A stretch of DNA of 64,000 bases from Rhabdophis nuchalis. Lineage: Eukaryota; Chordata; Lepidosauria; Squamata; Natricidae. The number at the start of each line of letters is the position of its first letter. Position 1 is the stretch's first letter. Shown here one piece after another: positions 1-9,500 of this stretch. Both the position numbers and the translations under genes were made by a program. Under the pieces are notes generated by a model. That model was not told where the DNA came from and made no database searches. It saw only the letters and a list, made by a program, of their open reading frames with translations. The stretch lies in contig CM077643.1 of the NCBI GenBank assembly GCA_039707465.1, forward strand, positions 376,147,919-376,211,918, written 5' to 3'.

Positions 1-230
1 GGCTCCCAAAAGCTGGGAATGAGCCCTCCAGGGGCCTCCGGAGCCCGGGGGAGGCTGTTTTTGCCCTCTCGGAGGTTCGAGAAAGGCCTCTGGAGCCCAT
101 GAAGGGCAGAAATGCCCCCCTCCCACCATGGTGCAGGAGACCAACTACTGTAGGTCACATCCATCATGCCCATATCCATCCAGCAACTGGGCAGAAAACC
201 CGTTGCTAAAATTTGTGAAGCCCACCCCTG
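1..230. mobile_element. hAT-like non-autonomous element, 3' part, cut by window edge
   Basis: The sequence resembles the interior and right end of the complete element at 61000-61401: both carry GC-rich blocks built on 'agcctctggagcccggggaggc', then 'catggtgcaggag', then a closing segment ending in a 'gaagcccaccnctg'-type terminus. The left end lies outside the window, so its target duplication cannot be tested. No coding capacity is seen. Confidence 0.6.
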
Positions 231-605
231 TTAAGAGGAGTCATATATTGTCTTGTATTAGCCCCATAAAAAATATGAAAGATACATCATTAATTGTATT
301 TTAAGAAAACCCTTTGCAAGCGGCTTCCTATTGAGTAAGTTAAAGTCAAGGATGCAGACCTCACTCTCACTTTCTAGTCTGAAGCAAAACCTAGTTCTTA
401 TATGAGGCCTCATAATGTAGGATGGCTGGTTTGGGTTTTATGCATACTTTCCCTTATTATTTATACTTGTACTCCTTTAACTGATGCTATCTAATGCTAT
501 TTATTGTTACTCTCAAAATTGCAATGGGTTGGCCTATCAGGAGAGGCAGAACTAAATGTGACAATAAATGAATGTATCTAAATGAGTTATGATCAAAGCA
601 TTGAC
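231..605. other. Unannotated AT-rich spacer
   Basis: No gene, RNA or clear repeat is recognisable here; reading frames are short and closed. Confidence 0.5.
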
Positions 606-1055
606 ATTTTTTTTAAATTTATTTATTTCGGATTTATACCCCGCCCTTCTCCTTGTTAGGACCCAGGCATTATTAAAACCATATTATTATTAAAACCAGG
701 CGCACAGGCATTATTAAAACCATAACAAAAAACAACAATATACATCATTAAAAACATATTAAATTATTAAACCCGTGCTAAAAACCCATTTAAAACCCTG
801 CAAATTACAATTTATATATATATAAAGTCAGAAATGGGGGGCTATGCCAGGCCGGCTTGTTGGAATAGATACGTCTTAAGACGTTGGCGGAAGAGGCGGA
901 GGTCCGAGATAGTGCGTAGGTTGGGGGGTAGGTCGTTCCAGAGGGCCGGGCCCACCATAGAGAAGGCCCTTCCCCTGGGCGTCGCCAACTGGCATTGCAC
1001 CCGGAGAAGACCCTCTCTGTGGGAGCAGATCGGGCGAAGGGATGTATGGGACATG
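606..1055 (-). mobile_element. L2 LINE, 5'-truncated 3' end (minus strand)
   Basis: Read on the minus strand this is the C-terminal end of an L2 ORF2 plus 3' UTR. The peptide contains the L2 signature around 'PRGRAFSMVGPALWNDLPP' and ends in a 'LKTYLFQQAGLA' tail. The 3' UTR closes with the L2 motif 'gaagggcggggtataaat' (here in reverse at about 635-652). A short local duplication of 'cattattaaaacca' lies at about 667-722. Only the last ~70 codons remain, so it is a dead copy. Confidence 0.85.
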
Positions 1056-1347
1056 GTGTCTGTACTCATTTCTAGGTACATTATTCTAGTCAATATATTA
1101 GCCTAAGATGTGCAAATATTCTTGGTGACCAGCAGAACCTGATAATTGAAGCTGAGCGTTGGAATCCAGAACTTTTCAGGAATCGTCTTGTTTTAAAAGA
1201 AGAAAATAGAGACCTGCAAGGCTGATAACTGCCTAGCTGAAGAAGGCATAAAGAAAAAAAGGAAATAAGAGATTAATTGCACCATAGCTGTAGACTGGCT
1301 TGCACTGAAATGGAAAACGGTTCTTGAGATCAATTTTTTAATACTTG

Positions 1348-1348
<1 letters not shown>
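1056..1348. other. Unannotated spacer
   Basis: Nothing recognisable before the trinucleotide microsatellite. Confidence 0.4.
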
Positions 1349-1406
<58 letters not shown>

Positions 1407-1413
1407 CATCATT

Positions 1414-1510
<97 letters not shown>
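1349..1510. repeat. Compound microsatellite (ATT)n-(ATC)n-(ATT)n
   Basis: About 160 bp of pure trinucleotide repeat. An ATT block passes through a few mixed units into a long ATC/TCA block and back to ATT. It produces false open frames of poly-Ile or poly-Met; no protein should be called. Confidence 0.97.
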
Positions 1511-1796
1511 TAATTTTGGTCCAATGGGATTTCAAGGAAAGTAACAATAAAAGAATAAAACTAGCCCTGTGCCTCCTTTACAAAAAGGCAAAACAGATCT
1601 AAATCTAAATGTTCAACAGATTGGTATATAAGATGTAATGTCTTTTCCTGCTTTCCTTTAACTTCAGTACGAATGTGATGTGGCAACTATTTTCCCCATC
1701 ACAATTCTAAAAATTGTGTCCTCAGCTCATAAATGAAACTGATCTAAATAGCTGAACTGGTGTTAAAGAACGTTTACTATTATAGTAAAATACTAC

Positions 1797-2345
1797 TGTT
1801 GGAAGAAATGTCCTTCTGGGTTCAGTTCCAAGTGGGGAGAAAGACACTGGAAACATGGAGGCTGTTTGGAAAGCTGGTTTTAATGGTGGACAGGGCCACA
1901 TGGTTTGAGGTCCTAGGGAAAAACGGGGTCACATGCTTCAAGATGTTGGGTGAAGAAGAAAAAAGGGCAGAGATGCTGAGAGACCCTGGGTTTTATGCCC
2001 TCTGAGCTTTTTAATTTGAGCTTGTATTCTGATTGGTTGTCAGACTCCCATGGGGCCATGTAGGGGCAACTCTGGAGGTTGTCTTTTGAGTCCCAAGCTT
2101 GGTTGAGCTGTTGCTGGGTGATGATGTAATGAAAAGGGCTTTGGGAGTCCTATTATTGGCTCTGCTTAAAGGAGATAGATCTTTGTTATGTAGAATAGAC
2201 TGGCTCAGGCCTTAATGGCCCACTAACAAACGTGGTGTGTGTGTGTGAGTTTCTGCCTCCCTTTTAAGAGGAAATATTATGCCCTTTTAATATTTCCTAA
2301 AATATTTCATTTTCTAGGAGACGGGGTGGGTTTTAACTTCCTACA
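1797..2345. mobile_element. LTR-like element, copy A
   Basis: Bounded by TG...CA with near-matching inverted ends (starts 'tgttggaagaaatg', ends 'taacttcctaca'). A second divergent copy occurs at 11413-12379 with the same first ~80 bp and the same last ~60 bp ('aaatatttcattttctaggaga'). The flanks do not give a clean target duplication, so LTR rather than DNA element is an inference. The copy has no coding capacity; a short open frame at 1760-2005 lies mostly inside it. Confidence 0.5.
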
Positions 2346-2665
2346 GTACTGTAGTAAATACTTTTCCTATTATTTTTTTCTTCAACTAATAGAATCCAAG
2401 GACAGGTATAAAATTGGCTAAATGATCCCACTTTGCTATTTATTACATCAGATGTGAAGTCAGGTGACCTATAATGGATGAGATCAGAGGGGAGCTTAAG
2501 CTAATGTAGGCACATTCTTTCCTTTACTCTCGTCCTTGCTAAGCTTCATTTACTGTCATTTTATGGTTGTCTCCCTGAAGAGTGGCATGTAAAATATAAG
2601 GAAAACTACTTGCTGGAGCTTGAAATAGTGTATCCAATGAAGTGATGTGGGCAGTGAAATGATGT
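2346..2665. other. Unannotated spacer
   Basis: No gene or repeat recognised. Confidence 0.4.
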
Positions 2666-2673
2666 CTTTAGAC

Positions 2674-2881
2674 CAGGGGTAGTCAACCTTTTTATACCTA
2701 CCGCCCACTTTTGTATCTCTGTTAGTAGTAAATTTTTCTAACCGCCCACTGGTTCCACAGTAATGGTGATTTATAAAGTAGGGAAGTCAATTAAATTTAA
2801 AAAAGGGAAGTGCTTCAGTATCAGACAAAACCCCTACCGCCCACCATGAAAGCTGGAATGCCCACAAGTTGACTACCACTG
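2674..2881. mobile_element. hAT MITE, 'caggggtagtcaacc' family, complete
   Basis: 208 bp with terminal inverted repeats 'caggggtagtcaacc' / 'ggt/agttgactaccactg', flanked by a perfect 8-bp duplication CTTTAGAC (2666-2673 and 2882-2889). Subterminal 'taccgcccac' blocks are also inverted. The same family is found at 53164-55112, where LINE insertions split it. Non-coding; it would depend on a hAT transposase supplied in trans. Confidence 0.92.
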
Positions 2882-2889
2882 CTTTAGAC

Positions 2890-3265
2890 TATAGTCTAAG
2901 AGGCTAGGATAGTGTAACAATGAAATGAGGAAGCAATTCCCTATTACTTTCCAAACAAAGCATGAACAAAAAGGAAATCATCTCAGATGCCCACAGAATG
3001 GGATGGAAGAAGACAAGTTGCACAGGAAGGTGCTTAGACAGGATGGACTTAAACGCCTAGCCAGATCCGTCCCATTCCAACTGCAGCATCACATTTAGTG
3101 GATGCTTCTCTTGCCATCCAGTGATGGGTCAGAGAAAGAGAACAGCAAAGGCAGAGAACTCAACTACCATGCTTTGCCTGTCACAAGCAAAACATACAAA
3201 ATCAGGACAGCATTCCTTTGGCAATGAATCAGAACACAACTAAAAAAGCAGGATAGGAAATGGCT
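2890..3265. other. Unannotated spacer
   Basis: No gene or repeat recognised. Confidence 0.4.
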
Positions 3266-4232
3266 ACTACTGGATGGGTAGTAACAAACTCAAACTCAAC
3301 CCGTCCAAGACCGAGTGGCTGTGGTTTCCGGCACCCCCGTTTAGCCAGATAAATCCAACACTGGCCATTGGGGGCGAACATCTTGCCCCCGTGGAGAGGG
3401 CGCGCAACTTGGGCGTCCTTCTGGATTCCCGGCTGTCCATGGAGGACCATGTGGCGGCCGTGGCCAGGGGGGCGTTCTATCAGGTTCGCCTGATACGCCA
3501 GTTGCGCCCCTTACTAGACCGGGGGGCCCTTCGCACAGTCACTCAAGCGCTCGTGACATCTCGGCTGGATTACTGTAACGCTCTCTACATGGGGCTCCCC
3601 TTGAGGTGCACTCGAAAGCTGCAGTTAGTGCAGAATGCGGCCGCGCGGGTGGTTATGGGTGCCTCAAGGCAAGCCCACGTAACACCTCTCCTGCGCGAGC
3701 TGCACTGGCTGCCTGTGGCCTTTCGAGTGCGCTTCAAGGTGTTGACCACCATCTTTAAATCGCTCCATGGCTCGGGGCCTAGCTATATACGAGACCGCCT
3801 CCTGCCCCATACATCCCTTCGTCCGGTCCGCTCCCACAGAGCGGGCCTACTCCGGGTGCCGTCGGCCGGGCAATGCCGGCTGGCGACACCCAGGGGAAGA
3901 GCCTTCTCTGTGGTGGGCCCGGCCCTCTGGAACGACCTACCCCCCGACCTTCGCACTACCTCGGACCTCCGCCTCTTCCGCCAACGTCTTAAGACGTACT
4001 TATTCCAACAAGCCGGCCTAGGATAGCCCCCCGCGTCTGACTTTTAAATATAAATTATAATTTGGTTACGGTTTTAGTAACGGGTTTTAGCACGGGTGAA
4101 TTAATTTAATATATTTTTAATTGATGTATATTGTATTTATGGTTTTATATAATGCCTGTGCGCCGCCCTGGGTCCTAACAAGGAGAAGGGCGGGGTATAA
4201 ATTTTTATAAAATAAATAAATAAATAAATACT
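3266..4232 (+). mobile_element. L2 LINE, 5'-truncated, 3' complete
   Basis: 5'-truncated L2 retaining the end of the reverse transcriptase ORF and its 3' UTR. After the stop at about 4024 the UTR ends in the L2 hallmark 'aaggagaagggcggggtata' followed by an (aaat)n tail at about 4205-4230. The 5' end falls just after the RT catalytic region, as expected from incomplete target-primed reverse transcription. This is the best preserved L2 reading frame in the window. Confidence 0.92.
3274..4026 (+). pseudogene. L2 ORF2 C-terminal fragment (250 codons, uninterrupted)
   Basis: The open frame encodes the thumb/C-terminal part of the L2 reverse transcriptase. It opens with 'NKLKLNPSKTEWLWF' (the conserved segment just after the YADD box). 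It continues through 'NLGVLLDSRLS', 'TSRLDYCNALYMGLPL', 'LQLVQNAAARVV' and 'ELHWLPVAFRVRFKVL', and ends at 'LWNDLPPDLRT' and 'FRQRLKTYLFQQAGLG'. These motifs match L2 proteins in order. The catalytic aspartates and N-terminal endonuclease are missing, so it cannot support retrotransposition. The apparent ATG is internal to the ancestral ORF. The lack of stops suggests a fairly young copy. Confidence 0.9.
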
Positions 4233-4334
4233 GCGAATACAAATTTCGTGCCGATAGATTTCCACCAAATCAGGTGAGGAGCACTATAATCCAGCAGTGA
4301 GAAAAGCTCAAAGTGGTAATAAGAGCCTCTAATT

Positions 4335-4465
4335 CAGTGTTTCTCAACCTTGGCGACTTTAAGTCCTGTGGACTTCAACTCCCAGAATCCCCCAACCAGC
4401 ATAGCTGGGGAATTCTGGGAGTTGAAGTCCACAGGATTTAAAGTCTCCAAGGTTGAGAAACACTG
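4335..4465. mobile_element. Palindromic hAT MITE, 'cagtgtttctcaacc' family
   Basis: 131 bp, almost fully self-complementary. Termini are 'cagtgtttctcaaccttgg' and its inverse, and arms contain 'gacttcaactcccagaat'. Flanked by a perfect 8-bp duplication CTCTAATT (4327-4334, 4466-4473). It would fold into one long hairpin if transcribed. Confidence 0.93.
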
Positions 4466-4502
4466 CTCTAATTGGTAGCCTGCATCACCAGAAACACTAA
4501 AC

Positions 4503-5129
4503 CAGTGTTTCTCAACTTTGTCAACTTGAAGATGTCTGGACTTCAACTCCCAAAACTTTTTAAATTAAGACAAACCTTTTAGGTATCAATTTCAGGTTGC
4601 TTTGACTAAGAAAAGTTTCAAATCTCTCATCTGACTTTTTAAATGTTTTGATTGTTTATTTAACTAGCCTCAATGTATGGCATTATTTGAGTATCATAAA
4701 ATGTTTCATGGGCAGGGTGCTTAATTTGGGGTAACAGTTAAATGTTTTAATTTTGCTTCGTTCTATACTTGCTTTGAAAAGAAGTTACGTTGAAAGAAAT
4801 AAAATGTAAAATAGTTACGGATTCTGTAAACTAGCAACTGAATTACAAAAAATATGTATCAGTGTGTGGCAAATAATGAGAGTATTCTCAAAATATTCCT
4901 TCCAATATTTTCCCTCAGTTCTTATTTCAGATCACCTGGGCAGACACGGAACCAATGAATTGAATGGTGCTGGCACTTATTTTGTTTCATCCTCTAGAAC
5001 AGTGTTTCTCAACCTTGTCAACTTGAAGATGTCTGGACTTCAACTCCCAGAATTCCCCAGCCAGCTGGTTGGGGAATTCTGGGAGTTGAAGTCCAGACAT
5101 CTTCAAGTTGACAAGGTTGAGAAACACTG
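4503..5129. mobile_element. Composite hAT element: orphan left arm + 445-bp interior + full MITE
   Basis: A left arm (4503 to ~4555) starts with the 'cagtgtttctcaac' terminus. A complete palindromic copy sits at 5000-5129. The 8 bp before the orphan arm (CACTAAAC, 4495-4502) are identical to the 8 bp after the complete copy (5130-5137), whereas the 8 bp directly before the inner copy (CTCTAGAA, 4992-4999) do not match. The whole 627 bp therefore appears to have inserted as one unit. No transposase motif is visible in the interior. Confidence 0.65.
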
Positions 5130-5137
5130 CACTAAAC

Positions 5138-6849
5138 CTTCAGATGGAGAGGACAAGATTCTACAAGACAAGGGTGCCCTCTAGGGTGCATTGCAGGTTT
5201 GGGAGCTTTTAGTTCACCTGAAGATATCCATGAGAACATGGGAAGAAGACCTTGGTTTTTTTATTTAAAGGCCTACCTGTTCTATACAGTGATTTTTCCC
5301 ACACACACAGTGGACAAGATGCTTCTGGGAAAGTCCAAAGTCTTCTCATATTTCCTTCTCATATTTCCTAACACTTACTTTTTAAAACCCTTTTTAATAT
5401 AAGCCAAATTGGTGCATGACTGTATTTTGGGGTTCCATAATTAAGCCAAATGCAATGTAAAGTAGTATTAACGTTTACTGAATTTTAAAATTGCCCATTC
5501 ATCTTGCTTGTGGGTTTCTTATTTGTCTCTAATTGCCAAGAAGTTGGACTGGTTAGACCCACTGGTCTAATATGCAGGATTATTTCTTCTGCTGCTTTTA
5601 ATTGTCCAGATGGAGTGATTCTTCTAGAGGGAATTATGAGTCTGGCAGAGTGAAGATGCTACATATTTGCTAGATCACACAATTAGCACCTGCAAATAAA
5701 ATACTTGTGTGTATGCGTGTGCTATTTTAAAAATGACATAATGTAAAACAAAAATGAGAAAGTTTTAAATTATTCTGGGAGCTTTTACTAATTGCATTCT
5801 TGGGAGATAAAAGGAAGACAAATAGTTTGGGGAAGGGATGTGGTCTGAATTGTTCTTTCAGCCTAGGAAGATCTTGGGCTCTGATGTCTTATCCCCCCCC
5901 CCCCCCCCCATACACACACGCTGTGCTGCATTAAACAAGAACATCTCCCTCCAGAGGATAAAGCAACTCACACCACATACTTCCCTATCCATCTGACTCT
6001 CCAGGGAGCTCATGCAAATAATTCTCTGGCAAGTCAGCATCCTGAAGGAGCTTCTCTACCTCTTTGAAACATTTTGCTGTCTCCTGAAAACATTTGGCTA
6101 TGTAAAATGAACCTTCAAATCCAATTAGCAATGTACATTGTTATAAAAAGGGAAGAAGAATAAATTTCATGGGCTCCTTTTTTTCTTCCATATTATTGTA
6201 GTACTTTTCTAGATTAAAAATACAAATGAAAGTAGCAAAAACAGTTGATGCATTAATGAAAGAAAATATATTTGAAAGAAATGTTAAAGAGAAGGTTTAA
6301 AGAAATATTACCCTGATCAGCAGGCAAGGGAGAATAAGCAGCCCAGGAGTTGGTCAGGTTCTTAAATGAAGATCAGCTAGCAACTTTATTGGATCATATA
6401 TAACCTCATTAAGTTCTGGATTGATGCTTCTCTACAACCATAACTTTAACTACATGACTCTTGGATTGCCTACTTTTGATAGGCGATGCCACAAAAGTAT
6501 TGGATTTTGGACAGTAAGCCCTGCTTAAATATCTTTGCCCAGTATTAGTTCAGCCAATGTTGTTTCTTTCTGGCTCTTAATTTTATTTTTTCCCCCATCT
6601 CAAACTGAACACGAACAAGATAAGGTTGCTGTATTTCACATCTGCTCTCAGACCTGCTAGCTGTGAGCCTCTGTAGTGAGGACCCTAGAAGTCTATATTG
6701 ATAAAAGACTTTCTTTAAAGTCCTTCATTTATAAACCCACCACAATTTGTAAATTTCATTTAATTAATGTTTGTAGGAACAGATCCTCAGTACCAAGACA
6801 TCAAAACAGATGGTTCATTTCCTGACTGTCTCATGACTATTGCAGCAAT
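5138..6849. other. Largely unannotated spacer with a poly-C run
   Basis: No exon, RNA gene or clear transposon found. A pure run of ~22 C occurs at about 5886-5909 followed by a short (ca)n. Reading frames here are short and lack family features. Confidence 0.45.
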
Positions 6850-6889
6850 CTGCTGGCTGGATTATCATGGCTTTGGATACATACAATCC

Positions 6890-7218
6890 AAAGTATAGAT
6901 CTGGTATATAGATGACACATTTGTCATAATAAAATAGGACCAACTAGAGAACACCGGTGAAATCATCAACAATATCTTCAGAGGAATAAAACTCACTAGG
7001 AAAGAAAAAAAACAAATACTTTTCCTGGGTATCCTCATCAGAAGAGGCCTTGATGACAAATTAAGTAACACCCCTAATGAAAGAAGACTGCCATAAACCA
7101 ACCAAATACTTCACTACAAATAACAACCCAGGTCCCACAGGAAAAGCTGTTTAAAAACACTATTTAGAGGAACACAAACATACTGCAGCAACTTGAACAT
7201 CAGAAAAAGGAAACAGAT
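6890..7218 (+). pseudogene. Penelope-like RT core fragment
   Basis: This encodes the palm portion of a Penelope-like reverse transcriptase. The YxDD box is present as Y-I-D-D. In-frame stops follow ('IIK*DQLEN') and again near 7080-7110, so the fragment is dead. Telomerase-related RTs of this class usually pair with a C-terminal GIY-YIG nuclease, a trace of which may survive near 9410. The sequence ends abruptly at 7218 at the LTR insertion. Confidence 0.7.
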
Positions 7219-7605
7219 TGTCAGCTCTGGAAGCCATCTTTACTGTTGGAGCATTAGGGCTGCCACATTTAGTGCCTGGGAAAATGTGAGGGAGGATTAC
7301 ACAGAGTAGAGGACATTAGCCATAATAACATTCTTTTCTCTGGGAATCAAGGGCATTCAGCTTGCACCTGGATGGGAGTGACTGGGGTTTGTCTCCAGTT
7401 GGGAGAGAGAATTGATTGGCCCATGCGATGGACTTGTGGTTGCAGGGATGGGTCTTTGACTTTCTTTTGGGTGGGGAAATCCCAGAACCCTCAGATTTGG
7501 GTTTTTGCAGATGTACCAATATGACAGCGCTAATAAAATGGAACTTTGAAGATCTTCAAGCCTCAGAATCTTTTTTCGTTGGGGGCATTACTTGGAACCC
7601 TGACA
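7219..7605 (+). mobile_element. Solo LTR (TG...CA), copy 1
   Basis: 387 bp opening 'tgtcagctctgg' and closing 'ggaaccctgaca'. It is flanked by an imperfect 5-bp duplication CAGAT/CAGTT (7214-7218, 7606-7610) and sits in the Penelope-like frame. It carries an 'aataaaatgg' polyadenylation-type signal near its 3' third. It is homologous to 11549-11961 ('gcgatggacttgtgg', 'ggtggggaaa', 'aataaa', 'ggaaccctgaca'). No internal retroviral genes are present, so it is a recombined solo LTR of a retrovirus-like or Ty3-type element. Confidence 0.65.
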
Positions 7606-7840
7606 CAGTTCTATACAACATTTTCCAACAAAATAGATATTCACATAACTTCATAAAAAAGTGCCTGCCCACTCAATCCAATATAGCACAACAATGCAAT
7701 ATGCAAAAATGATAACAGTGCCATACATCAAAAACATCTCAGAAACAACCAACAGACTATTACAAACCCACTATCATGTTGAAAATAAACAGAGTCAGTT
7801 TGTTTGGTGAAAAACTTTATCTCTAAGAATCTAAGCAACA

Positions 7841-8740
7841 AAGATGATTAGGGGACTGGAGACTAAAACATATGAGGAACAGTTGCAGGAACTGGGTATG
7901 TTTAGTTTAATAAAAAGAAGGACCAGGGGAGACATGATAGCAGTGTTCCAATATCTCAGGGGTTGTCACAAAGAAGAGGGAGTCAAACTATTCTCTAAAG
8001 CACCTGAGGGCAGAACAAGAAGCAATGGGTGGAAATTAATCAAGGGGAGAAGCAACTTAATCATAATAATAAACTTTAATTTGTAGACCGCTCCCTCTCC
8101 CCCAGGGGACTCGGAGCGGTGCACAGGGAAGATAAAAGACAATAAATATACATATACAAATATACATACATAATTAAAAGGCAAATTAAACATTATTCCT
8201 GTGCTAAAATTCCCAATTGACGTTCACTAAAATTCCCAATTAAATTTACTAAAAAACCCCATAGATAGAGAGACTACCCTAGGCCGGCCAAGCAGAAAAG
8301 GTGTGTTTTTAATTTTAGACGGAAGGAGCGGAGGTCCATAGTTGTTCTAATGTCGGGGGGAAGGTCATTCCAGAGGGCTGGGCCCGCCACAGAGAGAGCC
8401 CTTCCCCTGGGCGTCGCCCGCTGACAAAGTCTAGTGGACGGCACCCGGAGAAGTCCCTCTCTGTGGGAGCGAATCGGCCGTGAGGATGTATGAGGCAGGA
8501 TCCGATCCCGCAGGGGGTTTCTTAGAACCGAGGAGAAATTTCCTGACAGTTAGAACAATTAATCAGTGGAACAGCTTGTCTCCAGAAGTTGTGAATGCCC
8601 CAACACTGCAAGTCTTCAAGAAGATGTTGGATAGCCGTTTGTCTGAAATGGTATAGGGTTTGCTGCCTAGGCAGGGAGTTGGACTAGATGACCTCCAAGG
8701 TCCCTTCCAACTCTATTGTATTATTGTATTATCTATGTGA
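7841..8740 (+). mobile_element. CR1 LINE fragment, split by an L2
   Basis: The CR1 C-terminal coding region runs from 7841 ('aagatgattaggggactgg') to about 8060 and resumes at about 8526 ('cttagaaccgaggagaaatttcc') to the tail at about 8740. The 3' end has the CR1 signature 'gttggactagatgacctccaaggtcccttccaactct' (~8680-8716) and a short (tattg)n tail. The coding match breaks in the middle of 'ERSNLELRRNFLT', where the L2 inserted. It is 5'-truncated and dead. Confidence 0.85.
8062..8525 (-). mobile_element. L2 LINE fragment inserted in CR1 (minus strand)
   Basis: On the minus strand this gives the end of the L2 ORF ('RRAFS..GPALWNDL' region at about 8350-8400) and its 3' UTR ending with the 'caccgctccgagtcc' variant tail. 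The copy interrupts the CR1, so it is younger. The flanking repeat is only about 4 bp (CTTA), which fits the short duplications of this clade. Confidence 0.8.
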
Positions 8741-8799
8741 TAACCAGCACTAAATGACTATAATACAAAGGTAAGCAAATTCAAGTCAGTTCTAACAAA

Positions 8800-9330
8800 C
8801 TTAACCCCATCACTGTATGTGTACCATTACCCCGCCCAGTTCCACCTACAAATCCACCCAATTTACCCAAATGATACCCCTAATCACCAGCACCCTCAGT
8901 CACCCTCAGCCACACCCCCACTCAGTGTCGTCATTGCCTCCTTCCTTATAGGCTGCACCCTATAAGTACTTCAGTAGGCTCTCAAGTGCAGCTGCTGTCC
9001 AGCAGGCACACGTTATGAGGGAAGCTATGTGGGAGGCGCTCCGCATTGCCAGGGGGCCTCAAAGAGTCCGCTCCAGAGGAGACAGCCCAGGAGCCGCGCT
9101 GCCCGCATGCAGCCACCGGTTCTGCTGACATCAGAGGGATGAGGGGAAGGGCTTTGGCAACGGCCCCAGTGGCGTTGTCAGCAGCGTGTAAGCATGGCCA
9201 AGCGGGTGTGTCATTGGCAACGTTGGCAATGGCAGCATGGAAGCCCTTGCCGAGGTCGGGAGGTAGCGGCACCACGCAGAAGCCGCTACCCCGCAAATGT
9301 CAGCACAAGGGCTGACACCCATGGCATCAC
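8800..9330. other. GC-rich unassigned segment inside the Penelope-like region
   Basis: C-rich then CpG-rich sequence, with a 'cctataagtacttcag' TATA-like stretch at about 8960. Overlapping short frames in several phases have no recognisable motif. It may be a Penelope terminal region or another insertion; I cannot assign it. Confidence 0.3.
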
Positions 9331-9500
9331 CATAACACACAACCAACTAAAGCGCTCCCAAACATTATAAGTTTACCAAAAGACCCAGCAGCCACAGAAG
9401 AAAAATTTGGAGTCATCTACACCATTCAGCGCAAGGCTGAACGCATCCATTAACATCACCTAGCAGTCAGAAGACATGATGAAATCTCCTTAATTTCACA

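Larger units (their letters stand above)
6850..9500 (+). mobile_element. Penelope-like retroelement, decayed and multiply interrupted
   Basis: Pieces of a Penelope-like ORF run in order on the + strand. An RT core with a 'WYIDDTFVI' box lies at about 6895-6930, followed by the family-typical 'QLENTGEIINNIF' and 'FLGILIRRG'. Downstream 'NQILHY' and a 'TLFRGTQTYCSNLNIR'-like segment lead into the LTR at 7219. The frame resumes at about 7606 with 'LYNIFQQNRYSHNFIKKCL'. A segment at about 9410-9510 resembles the GIY-YIG endonuclease region ('HLAVRRHDEISLI'). Several stops make it a pseudogene. The stretch 8800-9310 is not assigned to any of these parts. Confidence 0.7.

Noticed and set aside
1338..1602. 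Poly-isoleucine and poly-methionine frames
   Set aside because: Translations of the ATT/ATC microsatellite.
9002..9346. Overlapping frames of 70-104 codons on both strands
   Set aside because: All frames are similarly open because of GC-rich composition; no homologous motif.
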